Below, piece by piece: positions 7,790 to 16,696 of a DNA stretch of 64,000 bases (position 1 is the first letter of the stretch; every line of letters begins with the position of its first letter). Both the position numbers and the translations under genes were made by a program. Origin of the DNA: Geodermatophilus sp. DSM 44513 (GTDB lineage Bacteria > Actinomycetota > Actinomycetes > Mycobacteriales > Geodermatophilaceae); the NCBI RefSeq assembly GCF_032460525.1, contig NZ_CP135963.1:1612001-1676000 (forward strand), in the 5' to 3' direction. Under the pieces are notes generated by a model. The model saw only the letters and a list, made by a program, of their open reading frames with translations, was not told the origin of the DNA and searched no databases.

Positions 7790-10599
7790 GCCTCCGGCTG
7801 CTGCTCCGGGGCGGTCGTGGTGTCCTCCGGCGCGGCCTGCACGTCGCGCACCTGGTACTTCTCCACCGCCTGGCGGACGACGTCGCGCTCGACCTCGCCG
7901 CGGTCGGCCAGGGAGGCCAGCACCCGGACGACGATCGACTCGGCGTCCACGTGGAAGTGCCGGCGCAGCGCCGGGCGGGTGTCGGACAGGCCGAACCCGT
8001 CGGTGCCGAGCGTGGCCATGCCGCCGGGGACGTACGGCGCGATCAGGTCCGGCACCGCGCGCATCCAGTCCGACACCGCCACGACCGGCCCCTCGGCGCC
8101 GGCCAGGGCCTCGGTGACGAACGGCGTCTGCGGCTCCTCCTCCGGGTGCAGCAGGTTGTGCTCGGTCACCTGCTCCGCCTGCCGGCGCAGCTCGGTCCAC
8201 GAGGTCACCGACCACACGTCGGCCGACACGCCCCAGTCGTTGGCCAGCAGCTCCTGCGCGCGCAGTGCCCACGGCACCGCGACACCGGAGGCCAGCACCT
8301 GTGCCCGGTGGCCGTCCCCGGCGCCCTGCGCGTACCGGTACATGCCGGCCAGCAGGCCCCGCACGTCCAGGCCCTCGGGCTCGGCCGGCTGGTTGAACGG
8401 CTCGTTGTAGACCGTGAGGTAGTACATGACGTCTGGCGAGCGGTGCCCGCCGAGCGGGGCGCCCGGGTCGTCGCCGTACATGCGGGCGAGGGCGTCCTTG
8501 GTGATGTGGCCGACCTCGTAGGAGAACGCCGGGTCGTAGGAGACCACCCCGGGGTTGGTGAGGGCGAGCAGCAGCGAGTGCCCGTCCTCGTGCTGCAGCC
8601 CCTCGCCGTTGAGCGTCGTCCGCCCCGCGGTGGCGCCGAGCAGGAACCCGCGGGTCATCTGGTCGGCCGCGGCCCAGAAGGCGTCGCCGGTCCGCTGGAA
8701 CCCGAACATCGAGTAGAAGATGTAGATCGGGATCATCGGCTCGCCGTGCGTGGCGTAGGAGGTGCCGACGGCGGTGAACGACGCCGCGGAGCCGGCCTCG
8801 TTGATGCCCTCGTGCAGGATCTGGCCCTGCTCGGACTCCTTGTAGGCCAGCATCAGCTCGCGGTCGACCGAGGTGTAGCGCTGCCCGTGCGGCGAGTAGA
8901 TCTTCTGCGTCGGGAACAGCGAGTCCATGCCGAAGGTGCGGGCCTCGTCGGGGATGACCGGCACGAACCGCGGGCCGAGCTCCTTGTCCTTGAGCAGCTC
9001 CTTGAGCAGCCGGACGAAGGCCATCGTGGTGGCCACCTCCTGCTTGCCGGAGCCGCGGCGCAGCACGTCGAGGGCCTTGTCCTCCGGCGCCTTGAGCGTC
9101 TTGAACTCCGCCCGCCGCCGTGGCATCACCCCGCCCAGCTGCCGGCGCCGCTCGGCCATGTACTGCATCTCGTCGGAGTCGGGGTCGGGCTTGTAGTAGG
9201 GCGGCAGGGTCTTGTCCAGCGCCTCGTCGGGGATGTCGAGGTACAGCCGGTCGCGGAACCCGGCGAGGTCCTCGGCGGTCAGCTTCTTCATCTGGTGGGT
9301 GGAGTTGCGGCCCTCGAAGTGGCTGCCCAGCGTCCAGCCCTTGATGGTCTTGGCGAGGATCACCGTGGGCTGGCCCTTGTGCTCCACCGCGGCCTTGAAC
9401 GCCGCGTACACCTTGCGGTAGTCGTGCCCACCGCGGGAGAGGTCCCAGACCTCCTTGTCGCTCATGTCCTCCACGAGCTTGCGGGTGCGCGGGTCGCGGC
9501 CGAAGAAGTGCTCGCGGACGTAGGCGCCGTCCTCGGCCTTGTACGTCTGGTAGTCGCCGTCCGGCGTGGTGTTCATCAGGTTGACCAGGGCGCCGTCGCG
9601 GTCGGCGGCCAGCAGCCGGTCCCAGTTGCGGCCCCAGATCACCTTGATGACGTTCCAGCCGGCGCCGCGAAAGAAGGACTCCAGCTCCTGGATGACCTTG
9701 CCGTTGCCGCGGACCGGGCCGTCGAGGCGCTGCAGGTTGCAGTTGACGACGAAGGTGAGGTTGTCCAGCTCCTCGCGGGCGGCCACGCCGATCGGGCCGA
9801 GCGACTCCGGCTCGTCCATCTCGCCGTCGCCCAGGAACGCCCAGACGTGCTGGTCGGAGGTGTCCTTGATGCCGCGGGAGTGCAGGTAGCGGTTGAACCG
9901 CGCCTGGTAGACCGCGTTGATCGGGCCCAGACCCATGGAGACGGTGGGGAACTCCCAGAACTCCGGCATCAGGCGGGGGTGCGGGTAGCTGGACAGCCCG
10001 CCGCCGGGGTGGCTGACCTCCTGGCGGAAGCCGTCCAGCTGCTGCTCGGTGAGCCGGCCCTCCAGGAACGCGCGGGCGTAGATGCCCGGCGAGGCGTGGC
10101 CCTGGAACCAGATCTGGTCACCGCCGCCGGGATGGTCCTTGCCGCGGAAGAAGTGGTTGAAGCCCACCTCGTACAGCGACGCCGAGGAGGCGTAGGAGGA
10201 GATGTGCCCGCCGACGGCGATGCCCGGCCGCTGGGCGCGGTGCACCATGATCGCGGCGTTCCACCGGATGTAGGCACGGATGCGGCGCTCGACGTGCTCG
10301 TCGCCCGGGAACCACGGCTCGCGCTCCGGCGGGATGGTGTTGATGTAGTCGGTGCTCCGGAGGCCGGGCACCCCCACCTGCTGCTCCCGGCTGCGCTCCA
10401 GCATGCGGAGCATGAGGTAGCGGGCCCGCCCGCGGCCGGCGTGGTCGACGACCGCGTCCAGCGACTCCAGCCACTCGCCGGTCTCGTCGGGGTCGGTGTC
10501 GACCAGTTGGCTGGGGAGCCCGTCGGTGATGACCGCGCGGGATCGTCCGGTGTCGGCGTCGCGGGCGGGGTCGCCGCCGGACTGCTGCGGAGCGCTCAT
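7786..10599 (-). CDS. aceE: Pyruvate dehydrogenase E1 component (homodimeric type)
   Basis: 937 residues, normal for the single-chain E1 of actinobacteria and Gammaproteobacteria. The thiamine-diphosphate motif starts at GDG (257-259) and closes at NCN (about 286-288). Other family blocks, such as [17 protein letters not shown] and the C-terminal transketolase domain, are intact. It decarboxylates pyruvate and passes the acetyl group to the lipoyl E2. The ATG at 10597-10599 was chosen because the family N-terminus begins near here; upstream in-frame sequence is a divergent promoter region. In M. tuberculosis aceE also neighbours the PucR-type regulator and fabD. Confidence 0.96.
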   Translation of the reverse strand: MSAPQQSGGDPARDADTGRSRAVITDGLPSQLVDTDPDETGEWLESLDAVVDHAGRGRARYLMLRMLERSREQQVGVPGLRSTDYINTIPPEREPWFPGDEHVERRIRAYIRWNAAIMVHRAQRPGIAVGGHISSYASSASLYEVGFNHFFRGKDHPGGGDQIWFQGHASPGIYARAFLEGRLTEQQLDGFRQEVSHPGGGLSSYPHPRLMPEFWEFPTVSMGLGPINAVYQARFNRYLHSRGIKDTSDQHVWAFLGDGEMDEPESLGPIGVAAREELDNLTFVVNCNLQRLDGPVRGNGKVIQELESFFRGAGWNVIKVIWGRNWDRLLAADRDGALVNLMNTTPDGDYQTYKAEDGAYVREHFFGRDPRTRKLVEDMSDKEVWDLSRGGHDYRKVYAAFKAAVEHKGQPTVILAKTIKGWTLGSHFEGRNSTHQMKKLTAEDLAGFRDRLYLDIPDEALDKTLPPYYKPDPDSDEMQYMAERRRQLGGVMPRRRAEFKTLKAPEDKALDVLRRGSGKQEVATTMAFVRLLKELLKDKELGPRFVPVIPDEARTFGMDSLFPTQKIYSPHGQRYTSVDRELMLAYKESEQGQILHEGINEAGSAASFTAVGTSYATHGEPMIPIYIFYSMFGFQRTGDAFWAAADQMTRGFLLGATAGRTTLNGEGLQHEDGHSLLLALTNPGVVSYDPAFSYEVGHITKDALARMYGDDPGAPLGGHRSPDVMYYLTVYNEPFNQPAEPEGLDVRGLLAGMYRYAQGAGDGHRAQVLASGVAVPWALRAQELLANDWGVSADVWSVTSWTELRRQAEQVTEHNLLHPEEEPQTPFVTEALAGAEGPVVAVSDWMRAVPDLIAPYVPGGMATLGTDGFGLSDTRPALRRHFHVDAESIVVRVLASLADRGEVERDVVRQAVEKYQVRDVQAAPEDTTTAPEQQPEA

Positions 10600-10958
10600 G
10601 CGCACATCGTCCCCCGCGGGTGGGGTGCGCGTCACCCGGTCCGGCCCATCTGTCGGGACGCGGGGCCCGCGGGCGGTCGCCCGACGACGGCTTGCACCTG
10701 ACCAGGCATGCCCTACGCTTCCGCCAACGCCGCCACCGCTGGACGACGCTCCGGACCGCCGGGGCGCGGGGACGGTGCGGGCGGGGAGGGTGACATGGCC
10801 GGGCTGCGGGGGAGCACTCCCGCTGGTCGCGTCACGCACCGCCGTCCCCGGCCCGGCGCGCACCCCGTCGCGCGTCCCACCCCCACGACACCCCACCGGC
10901 GCGGGCACCGACCTGCGCACCGGTCAGCAGCATCGGAACCCATGGAGGAACAGCAGGG
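10600..10958. other. Divergent intergenic region between aceE and the DUF3052 gene
   Basis: 359 bp without a convincing gene. It contains a plus-strand promoter candidate (10692-10719) and must also hold the aceE promoter on the minus strand. The plus-strand leader after that promoter would be about 230 nt and extremely G+C-rich; I could not assign it to any riboswitch class. Confidence 0.6.
10692..10719 (+). promoter_or_regulatory. Candidate sigma-70-type promoter for the DUF3052 gene
   Basis: TTGCAC at 10692-10697 and TACGCT at 10714-10719 are separated by 16 bp, a good match to the housekeeping actinobacterial promoter. It points toward the DUF3052 gene, leaving a leader of roughly 230 nt. 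Confidence 0.5.
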
Positions 10959-11384
10959 ATGAGCGTCGACTCGGGCAGCGCCGGCATGGCGGCCCGGCTG
11001 GGGATCAAGCCGGGCATGGTCGTGCAGGAGCTCGGCTGGGACGAGGACGCCGACGAGGACCTGCGGGACTCCATCGTCGAGGTCGCCGGCAGCGAGATGG
11101 TCGACGAGGACACCGACGAGGTGGCCGACGTCGTCCTGCTGTGGTGGCGGGAGGACGACGGGGACCTCTTCGACGCCCTGACCGACGCCATCACGTCCCT
11201 GGCCGACGACGGCGTGGTGTGGCTGCTGGTGCCCAAGTCCGGGCGCCCGGGCCACGTCGAGCCCGGCGACGTCACCGAGGTCGCCCCGACCGCGGGCCTG
11301 TCGCAGACCAGCAGCATCTCCGCGGCCAAGGACTGGTCCGGCATCCGCCTGGTCACCCCCAAGGCGGCCCGTAGCCGCCGTTGA
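10959..11384 (+). CDS. DUF3052 family protein
   Basis: 141 residues, acidic. The stretch AARLGIKPGMVVQELGWDED and the later LSQTSSISAAKDWSGIRLV match the actinobacterial DUF3052 family, the M. tuberculosis member being Rv2239c. No catalytic motif is visible and the function is unknown. The ATG at 10959 has a good ribosome site (GGAGG 15 nt upstream and CAGGG just before). It lies between aceE and the AhpE-type peroxiredoxin, the same order as in mycobacteria, which supports orthology. Confidence 0.85.
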   Translation: MSVDSGSAGMAARLGIKPGMVVQELGWDEDADEDLRDSIVEVAGSEMVDEDTDEVADVVLLWWREDDGDLFDALTDAITSLADDGVVWLLVPKSGRPGHVEPGDVTEVAPTAGLSQTSSISAAKDWSGIRLVTPKAARSRR

Positions 11385-11385
11385 G

Positions 11386-11446
11386 GAAGGACCTCCTCGC
11401 CCCCCACCGCTCGCACGCTCGCGGCGGGCCCCTGCGAGGAGGCCGG
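11386..11446 (+). repeat. Post-stop hairpin repeat, copy 3
   Basis: Begins two bases after the DUF3052 stop. The outer arms 11392-11400 and 11434-11442 (CCTCCTCGC and GCGAGGAGG) are perfectly complementary, with 33 nt between them. It carries the family core CTCGCGGCGGG followed by CCCCTGC. Confidence 0.82.
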
Positions 11447-11469
11447 TTCCAGCCCGTCACCATGGGGGC

Positions 11470-11931
11470 ATGAGCCTCTCCGTCGGTGACGTCGCGCCCG
11501 AGTTCAGCCTGCCCGACCAGGACCGGCAGGTCGTGTCGCTGGCCGACCTGCGCGGGACGCCGGTCCTGCTGGTCTTCTACCCCTTCGCCTTCTCCGGGAT
11601 CTGCACCGGCGAGCTGTGCCAGCTGCGCGACGAGCTGGCCACCTACACCGACGCCGGCGTGCGGGTGCTGGCGGTCAGCACCGACCCGGCGCCCGCGCTC
11701 AAGGCGTGGCGGGCCCAGGAGGGCTTCGACTTCCCGCTGCTGAGCGACTTCTGGCCGCACGGCACCGTCGCGCAGTCCTACGGCGTCTTCCACGACAAGG
11801 CGGGCATGGCCGTGCGCGGCACCTTCCTGATCGACGCCGAGGGCCGCATCGTGTTCACCGAGGTCAACGGCCCCGGCGACGCGCGCCAGCAGTCCGGCTG
11901 GAAGGACGCGGTGGCCCGGCTCGCGGCCTGA
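11470..11931 (+). CDS. ahpE: AhpE-type peroxiredoxin
   Basis: 153 residues, closely following M. tuberculosis AhpE (for example FPLLSDFWPHG and YGVF). It reduces peroxides and peroxynitrite. The peroxidatic cysteine is Cys45 in FSGICTGELC. A second cysteine, Cys50, lies five residues on, where AhpE has Asp and where BCP/PrxQ proteins keep their resolving cysteine; an atypical two-cysteine cycle is therefore possible. ATG at 11470 with CACCAT at 11458-11463 six nt upstream, either a leaderless -10 or chance; GGGGG just before the start may serve as ribosome site. Confidence 0.9.
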   Translation: MSLSVGDVAPEFSLPDQDRQVVSLADLRGTPVLLVFYPFAFSGICTGELCQLRDELATYTDAGVRVLAVSTDPAPALKAWRAQEGFDFPLLSDFWPHGTVAQSYGVFHDKAGMAVRGTFLIDAEGRIVFTEVNGPGDARQQSGWKDAVARLAA

Positions 11932-11950
11932 GTGCGCGCCGCACCGGGGG

Positions 11951-12007
11951 ACGGTGTGCGCGGAGGCCCCGATCCCGAGACGGGAACGGGGCCCCGGCGC
12001 ACACCGT
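11951..12007 (+). terminator. Long hairpin terminator after the peroxiredoxin gene
   Basis: A nearly continuous stem from ACGGTGTGCGC (11951) to GCGCACACCGT (ending 12007) enclosing GGCCCCGATCCCG and its partner CGGGAACGGGGCC around a three-base loop. There is no T tract, as is common in G+C-rich actinobacteria. Confidence 0.75.
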
Positions 12008-12048
12008 CACGGCCCCCTGCACGGTGATGGGCAGCGAGGCCCGTCGCC

Positions 12049-12054
12049 TAGGCT
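12049..12054 (+). promoter_or_regulatory. -10 box of the tRNA-Val gene
   Basis: TAGGCT lies 9 bp before the first tRNA base, the right distance for a transcript with a very short leader. No good -35 is visible. Confidence 0.55.
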
Positions 12055-12063
12055 GAGCCGGCG

Positions 12064-12138
12064 GGGCGCGTAGCTCAGCGGGAGAGCTCTCGCCTTACAA
12101 GCGAGCGGTCGCCGGTTCGATCCCGGCCGCGCCCACCA
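12064..12138 (+). tRNA. tRNA-Val (anticodon UAC)
   Basis: All stems fold: acceptor 12064-12070 with 12128-12134, D stem GCTC/GAGC, anticodon stem CTCGC/GCGAG around the loop CTTACAA with anticodon TAC at 12096-12098, and a T arm with GGTTCGATCC. The CCA end is encoded (12136-12138). Confidence 0.97.
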
Positions 12139-12162
12139 GACCCGGCAGGCCGCCGGACGACC

Positions 12163-12951
12163 TCAGGCGGCGGCGGCCGGCCGCGAGCGGGGGACGTCGG
12201 GCCGCGGGAAGGCCGGGCGGAGGAACACCGGCGCGCGGAACGGCGCCCAGGTGCCCTCGGGCTGGGCCAGCCGGTCGGCGATGGCCCAGATGGCGGCCGG
12301 GTGGTGGCCCAGGCCGAGGTGGCTGGCCATGACGGCGATGTTCTCCGCCTGGGCACCCGGGGTCTCCAGGCAGGTCTCCCAGTGCACGATGCCGTCGAGG
12401 TGGGAGTAGATCGACGTCGTGGGCACCGGCAGTGGCGCGCCGTCGGGCTCCAGCGGCAGGGAGCGGTGCTCCACGTGCAGGTGGGAGTACCGGTCGAACG
12501 CCCGCGAGGCGCGGCTCTGGCTGGACCGGGTGAGCCGGAAGGGGCTGCCCAGGGTGATCACCTGGCGTACCGACTCCGGCGTCCGGCGGGCCAGGTCACG
12601 GGCGAAGATGCCGCCAAGGCTCCAGCCGACCAGGGACAGCGGCCGGTCGTAGCGGTCGCTGAGGTCGGCGATCCGGTCCCGCATGCCCGACACGCAGGCG
12701 GCGGTGGGGCCGATGTTGCGGCCCAGCCGCCAGCCGTGGACGCGGTAGCCCAGCCGGCGCAGCGTCGCGCGCAGCACCCGGGTGGAGACGTCGTCGGCCA
12801 TGAAGCCCGGCAGGACCAGCACCGGGTGGCCGTCGCCCTGCGGCAGCCGCGGCAGCAGCGGACGGGCGGCCAGGTAGAGGCCGTAGTCGGCCACCGCCCG
12901 CCCCGGCTCGCTCAGGTACAGCGGCAGCGCCGGTCCGTCGCCTCGCGTCAC
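12163..12951 (-). CDS. Alpha/beta hydrolase, lipase/esterase-like
   Basis: 262 residues. The nucleophile elbow GWSLGG places Ser111, after a VLPGFMADD segment near residue 50 typical of cutinase- or lipase-like proteins; a His pair near residue 225 (GLGHHP) could supply the catalytic histidine. A soluble acyl-ester hydrolase is likely but the substrate is unknown. The GTG at 12949-12951 has a strong GAGGAGG site five to six bases upstream, which decides the start. It lies 25 bp past tRNA-Val and is convergent to it. Confidence 0.8.
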   Translation of the reverse strand: MTRGDGPALPLYLSEPGRAVADYGLYLAARPLLPRLPQGDGHPVLVLPGFMADDVSTRVLRATLRRLGYRVHGWRLGRNIGPTAACVSGMRDRIADLSDRYDRPLSLVGWSLGGIFARDLARRTPESVRQVITLGSPFRLTRSSQSRASRAFDRYSHLHVEHRSLPLEPDGAPLPVPTTSIYSHLDGIVHWETCLETPGAQAENIAVMASHLGLGHHPAAIWAIADRLAQPEGTWAPFRAPVFLRPAFPRPDVPRSRPAAAA

Positions 12952-13153
12952 GTCGTCCTCCTCGTCCGCCGGGCGCGTGCGAGCGACCGACCATCTCCCG
13001 GGTACCCACCCGGCGGTGCCGGCGACACACCGGGCACCGCTGGAGGACACATCGGCAGTCCTACCGTGACGTGTGACACACCGGCACCGGGTCCCACCCG
13101 GGAGGAGGTCACCGTCCGCGCACGGCACCGTTCGCGCATGGCACGGTTCGGGC

Positions 13154-14074
13154 ATGGACCCCGACACCGACGCCGTGGGCAGCCCCGGGCGCAGCCGCAC
13201 CGTGGACATCGACGGCCCGGTGCACCACGTCGACTTCGGTGGCGCGGCGGACGGGCCGGTGGTCGTCCTGGTGCACGGGCTGGGCGGGTCGCACCTCAAC
13301 TGGGACCTGTTCGCGCCGCTGCTGACCCCGCACGCCCGCGTGCACGCCCTCGACCTGCCCGGCTTCGGCCGCAGCGAGCCGGGGCGGCGGACGGCGAACG
13401 TTCGGGACAACGTGGTCGTGCTCGACCGCTTCGTCCGGGAGGTGACCGGCGGCCCGGTGGTGCTGGTCGGCAACTCGATGGGCGGGATGGTGTCGCTGCT
13501 GGAGGCGCAGCGCTCGCCGGCGCGGGTGCGCGGCCTGGTGCTCGTCGACCCGGCCCTGCCCGGCCCGCGCGGGCGCCCGGACCCGCGGGTGGCGTCGGCC
13601 TTCGCGCTCTACGCCCTGCCCGGCGCCGGTGAGCGCTACCTGGCCGGCCGGCGCCACAGGTCCGACGCGCGGGCGAGGGTCCGGGAGATGCTGGAGCTGT
13701 GCGGCGTCGACCCGGACGCCGTTCCCCCGGCGTTGCTCGACCGCTCGGTCGCGCTGATCGAGGAGCGCCGCGACCCCGTCGCCATGGACCGCGCCTTCCT
13801 GGCCGCGGCGCGCTCGCTGCTGCTGCTGCTCGTCGACCCGCGGCTGGCCCGTCGGGCGATGGCCGGCGTGCAGGTGCCGGTGCTGCTGGTGCACGGCGAC
13901 CGCGACCGGCTGGTGCCGGTGTCGGTGGCCCGCGACGCGGCCCGGCGGCACCCGGAGTGGCGCTACGTGGAGCTGCCCGGGGTGGGCCACGTGCCGCAGC
14001 TGCAGTGCCCGGAGCTGCTCGCCGAGCACGTGCTGGCCTGGTCGCGCGCGCACGCGCTGGTCACCCGGGGCTGA
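13154..14074 (+). CDS. Alpha/beta hydrolase
   Basis: 306 residues. HGLGGSHLNW (41-50) forms the oxyanion region, Ser108 in GNSMGG is the nucleophile, HGDRDRLVP holds the acid, and the His of GVGHVPQ closes the triad. It resembles the broad HsaD/BphD-like hydrolase group; substrate unknown. ATG at 13154; the preceding 40 bp contain an imperfect direct repeat with two GCATGG words, and the later one was taken. Divergent from the lipase-like gene across a 202-bp spacer. Confidence 0.82.
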   Translation: MDPDTDAVGSPGRSRTVDIDGPVHHVDFGGAADGPVVVLVHGLGGSHLNWDLFAPLLTPHARVHALDLPGFGRSEPGRRTANVRDNVVVLDRFVREVTGGPVVLVGNSMGGMVSLLEAQRSPARVRGLVLVDPALPGPRGRPDPRVASAFALYALPGAGERYLAGRRHRSDARARVREMLELCGVDPDAVPPALLDRSVALIEERRDPVAMDRAFLAAARSLLLLLVDPRLARRAMAGVQVPVLLVHGDRDRLVPVSVARDAARRHPEWRYVELPGVGHVPQLQCPELLAEHVLAWSRAHALVTRG

Positions 14075-14086
14075 CGCCGGGGTCCT

Positions 14087-15085
14087 TCAGCGGAGCGTGG
14101 ACCGCAGGGCCTCCCAGCCGGTGTACCTCGGCCGCCAGCCCAGCTCGGTCTTGGCCTTGGCGGTGTCCACGAGCACCGGCCGGCTGAGGGCCTCCACCCA
14201 CTCCGCGGCCGGCGGGAGCAGCGGCAGCCGGGACAGCGCCCGGGCGGTCAGCTCGGCCGGCGCGGCGGGCACCGGCACCGGCGTGGCCCCGACCTCGCGG
14301 AGCAGGTCGGCGGTGGTCAGCACGCCGTCCCCGGCGACGTTGTAGGCACCCGCCGGGCCCGCCCCGACGACGCACAGCTGCAGCGCGCGGCCCACATCGT
14401 CCTGGTGCACGACCTGGAACCGCAGCCCGGGGGCGAGCACCGGCAGGGGGAACGGCAGCCGCCGCGGCCGGCCGGCCAGCCAGCGGCCGAGCGGGGCCAG
14501 CGGGCCGGGCAGCACGTCCTTGGCGCCGACCGCGTTCGGGCCGAGCACCAGCGGCGGGCGCAGCCGGTACTGCGACAGGCCGGGCGTGCGGGCGGCCTCG
14601 GCGTCCAGCAGCCGCTCGATCTCGGCCTTCTCCCGGCCGTAGAACAGCCGGGCGGCCGGGCGCACCGGCCAGTCCTCGGCGATGCGCTCGGGGTTGTCGG
14701 GGTGCCAGCCGTAGGCGGCCACCGACGAGGCGTACACGAACCGGCGGGCCCCGGCCGCCGCGGCGGCGCGGAACACCTCGAGCGTGCCGTCGACGTTGAC
14801 CGCGCGGATCGTGGCCCGCGGGGCGTTGCCGGTGATGAGGAAGGCCAGGTGGACGACGACGTCGGCGCCGGCGAGGGCCTCTCGCAGGACCGCGGGGTCG
14901 CGGACGTCGCCGCGCCGGTAGACCATCTTCGTCCAGCCGCGCTCGGCCGGGTCGAAGGGGCGGCGGGCGATGCCGACGATCCGCCCGACCCGGTCGTCGG
15001 CCTGCAGCAGCGGGACGAGCCCGGAGCCGAAGGTGCCCGTGGGGCCGGTGACGGCGACGGTCAGGTCGGTCTCGCGAAGTGCCAC
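14087..15085 (-). CDS. NAD-dependent epimerase/dehydratase (extended SDR)
   Basis: 332 residues. The nucleotide-binding motif GPTGTFG (14-20) and the active-site residues Ser121 with Tyr149-x3-Lys153 (YGREK) are present. The family acts on nucleotide sugars or other hydroxyl substrates; nothing in the neighbourhood fixes the substrate. The GTG at 15083-15085 starts just before the first beta strand. It is convergent with the preceding hydrolase, 12 bp apart. Confidence 0.82.
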   Translation of the reverse strand: MALRETDLTVAVTGPTGTFGSGLVPLLQADDRVGRIVGIARRPFDPAERGWTKMVYRRGDVRDPAVLREALAGADVVVHLAFLITGNAPRATIRAVNVDGTLEVFRAAAAAGARRFVYASSVAAYGWHPDNPERIAEDWPVRPAARLFYGREKAEIERLLDAEAARTPGLSQYRLRPPLVLGPNAVGAKDVLPGPLAPLGRWLAGRPRRLPFPLPVLAPGLRFQVVHQDDVGRALQLCVVGAGPAGAYNVAGDGVLTTADLLREVGATPVPVPAAPAELTARALSRLPLLPPAAEWVEALSRPVLVDTAKAKTELGWRPRYTGWEALRSTLR

Positions 15086-15154
15086 GCCGATCGGCTACCC
15101 GACCGGCCCGACGGCGAACCCGGTCCTGTCCCGGGGCCCGCCCTGAGCGCTGGC

Positions 15155-15213
15155 GGCCCCCTCGCAGGGTCCCGCCGCGAGCGGGCGAGTGGCGGGGGCA
15201 AGGGGGTCCTCCG
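15155..15213 (-). repeat. Post-stop hairpin repeat, copy 4
   Basis: Adjoins the stop of the WS/DGAT gene on the minus strand. The outer arms 15157-15165 and 15198-15206 (CCCCCTCGC and GCAAGGGGG) pair at eight of nine positions, 32 nt apart. Confidence 0.78.
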
Positions 15214-16623
15214 TCAGGTCGCGGCGGCGGCGGGGGTGGCCTGCGCGGCCTCCAGCAGCTCGGCCAGCCCGGCGCAGATGCCGCGGGACAGGACGTCGAC
15301 GTCGGGGAAGGCGTCAAAGTCGGCGTTGATGCCGAAGGTCATCGAGCTCAGGTAGGAGAAGATGCCGATGGACACGCGGGTGCCGCCGGCGATCGGCACG
15401 TAGGCGTGCGCGGAGCACATCCGGCGGCCCAGCACGTACAGCGGCACCCGCGGCCCGGGCACGTTGGTCGTGATCGCCTGGTACCACATCTGCCCGGCGG
15501 CCATCGCGGCGCGCACGCCCAGGGACAGCAGCGTGGGGGCCACGAAGTCGCCCATGGCGATGATCGACCGGGCGTCGACGGCCTGCATCCGCTGCTTGTG
15601 CTCGTCCATCTGCCGGCGCACCGAGGCCAGCCGGGCGACCGGGTCGCGCTCGGCGACCGGCAGGTCGACGAAGACCGCGGACACCTGATTGTCCAGCTGC
15701 CCGCGCTGGTCGGCCTGGCGCACCGACACCGGGACCATGGACCGGACCACCAGGCCGTCGCGCAGCGAGCCGCGGCCCTCCAGCAGGTCGCGGAAGCCGC
15801 GGGTGATGGCCGCGAGCACCACGTCGTTCACCGTGCCGCCGAGCGCCGTCCGGACCTGCCGCAGGTCCTCGAAGTCCGCGTCGGCCCACGCCCACCGCCG
15901 GTGCGGGCCGATCGGGCCGTTGAGCGAGCGGGCGGTCGGCGTCACCAGCTGGCGGCCCACGGCCGGCACCGTGGCCGCCAGCGACCGGCCGGCCGCCACC
16001 GCGCCGCGCCCGGCGCCGCGGACGCCGCCGCTCCCGGACAGCCGGGTGAGCTCGCGCAGCGGGTGGGTGAGGGCGTCCTGCACCGCGCCGGCGACCACCC
16101 CGAGGGAGGACGGGCTGCGCTGCGGCGTCCAGTCCTGCGGTTCGGGGTGGGCGGCGTCCGGCGTCAGGTCGAACAGCAGCTGCATCAGGTCGGTGCCGGC
16201 GACGCCGTCGACCATGCAGTGGTGCACCTTGGAGATCAGCGCCCACCGGCCCTCGGCCAGGCCCTCCACCAGCCACAGCTCCCACAGCGGCTTGGCCAGG
16301 TCCAGGCGCTGGCCCAGCACCCGGCCGGCCAGGTTGCGCAGCTGCTCCTCACCCCCCGGGCTGGGCAGCGCGGTGTGCCGCACGTGGTAGAGGACCTGGA
16401 AGTGCGGGTCGTCCACCCACAGCGGGCGGCCCAGGTCCAGCGGTACCCGCCGCACGCGTTGGCGGTAGCGGGGCACCAGCGGCAGCTTGCCCATGAGCAG
16501 CCGCACGACGTCGCCGTAGGAGGGGGCCGGCCCGTCGAACACGGCCACCGACCCCACGTGCAGCGGGGTGTCCTCGCTCTCGGCGTAGTAGAACCCGGCG
16601 TCGGTCGGACTCATCCGGTCCAC
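15214..16623 (-). CDS. Wax ester synthase / diacylglycerol acyltransferase (WS/DGAT)
   Basis: 469 residues, the normal length. The active-site motif HHxxxDG is HHCMVDG at 134-140. The C-terminal part (NVPGPRVPLYVLGRR) matches the conserved DUF1298 region. It makes triacylglycerol or wax esters from acyl-CoA, giving storage lipid. The GTG at 16621-16623 has a GGGGGAG site seven bases upstream; an in-frame ATG at 16612-16614 is less well placed. A palindrome at 16668-16685 lies in its upstream region. The fab operon and lipases nearby fit a lipid theme, but no direct link is shown. Confidence 0.9.
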   Translation of the reverse strand: MDRMSPTDAGFYYAESEDTPLHVGSVAVFDGPAPSYGDVVRLLMGKLPLVPRYRQRVRRVPLDLGRPLWVDDPHFQVLYHVRHTALPSPGGEEQLRNLAGRVLGQRLDLAKPLWELWLVEGLAEGRWALISKVHHCMVDGVAGTDLMQLLFDLTPDAAHPEPQDWTPQRSPSSLGVVAGAVQDALTHPLRELTRLSGSGGVRGAGRGAVAAGRSLAATVPAVGRQLVTPTARSLNGPIGPHRRWAWADADFEDLRQVRTALGGTVNDVVLAAITRGFRDLLEGRGSLRDGLVVRSMVPVSVRQADQRGQLDNQVSAVFVDLPVAERDPVARLASVRRQMDEHKQRMQAVDARSIIAMGDFVAPTLLSLGVRAAMAAGQMWYQAITTNVPGPRVPLYVLGRRMCSAHAYVPIAGGTRVSIGIFSYLSSMTFGINADFDAFPDVDVLSRGICAGLAELLEAAQATPAAAAT

Positions 16624-16667
16624 GGTGCGCTCCCCCCTCGGTGGCTCCTGGCCACCCCCACCCGATC

Positions 16668-16685
16668 ACGTGACGGGGGTCACGT
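16668..16685. promoter_or_regulatory. Dyad upstream of the WS/DGAT gene
   Basis: ACGTGAC and GTCACGT flank GGGG, a perfect seven-base dyad 45 bp upstream of the WS/DGAT start. It could be a regulator site or a short terminator for the preceding minus-strand hydrolase gene. Confidence 0.4.
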
Positions 16686-16696
16686 CCACCCGGCGG

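Noticed and set aside
7951..10701. Very long open frame on the strand opposite aceE
   Set aside because: Long open antisense frames are expected in G+C-rich DNA; composition is not protein-like and aceE is certain.
10708..10962. Small plus-strand reading frame overlapping the DUF3052 start
   Set aside because: Arg/Pro/His-rich, no ribosome site, no family; looks like a shadow of high-G+C leader sequence.
13115..13156. Imperfect direct repeat containing two possible ATG starts before the hydrolase gene
   Set aside because: Short and degenerate; treated only as start ambiguity.
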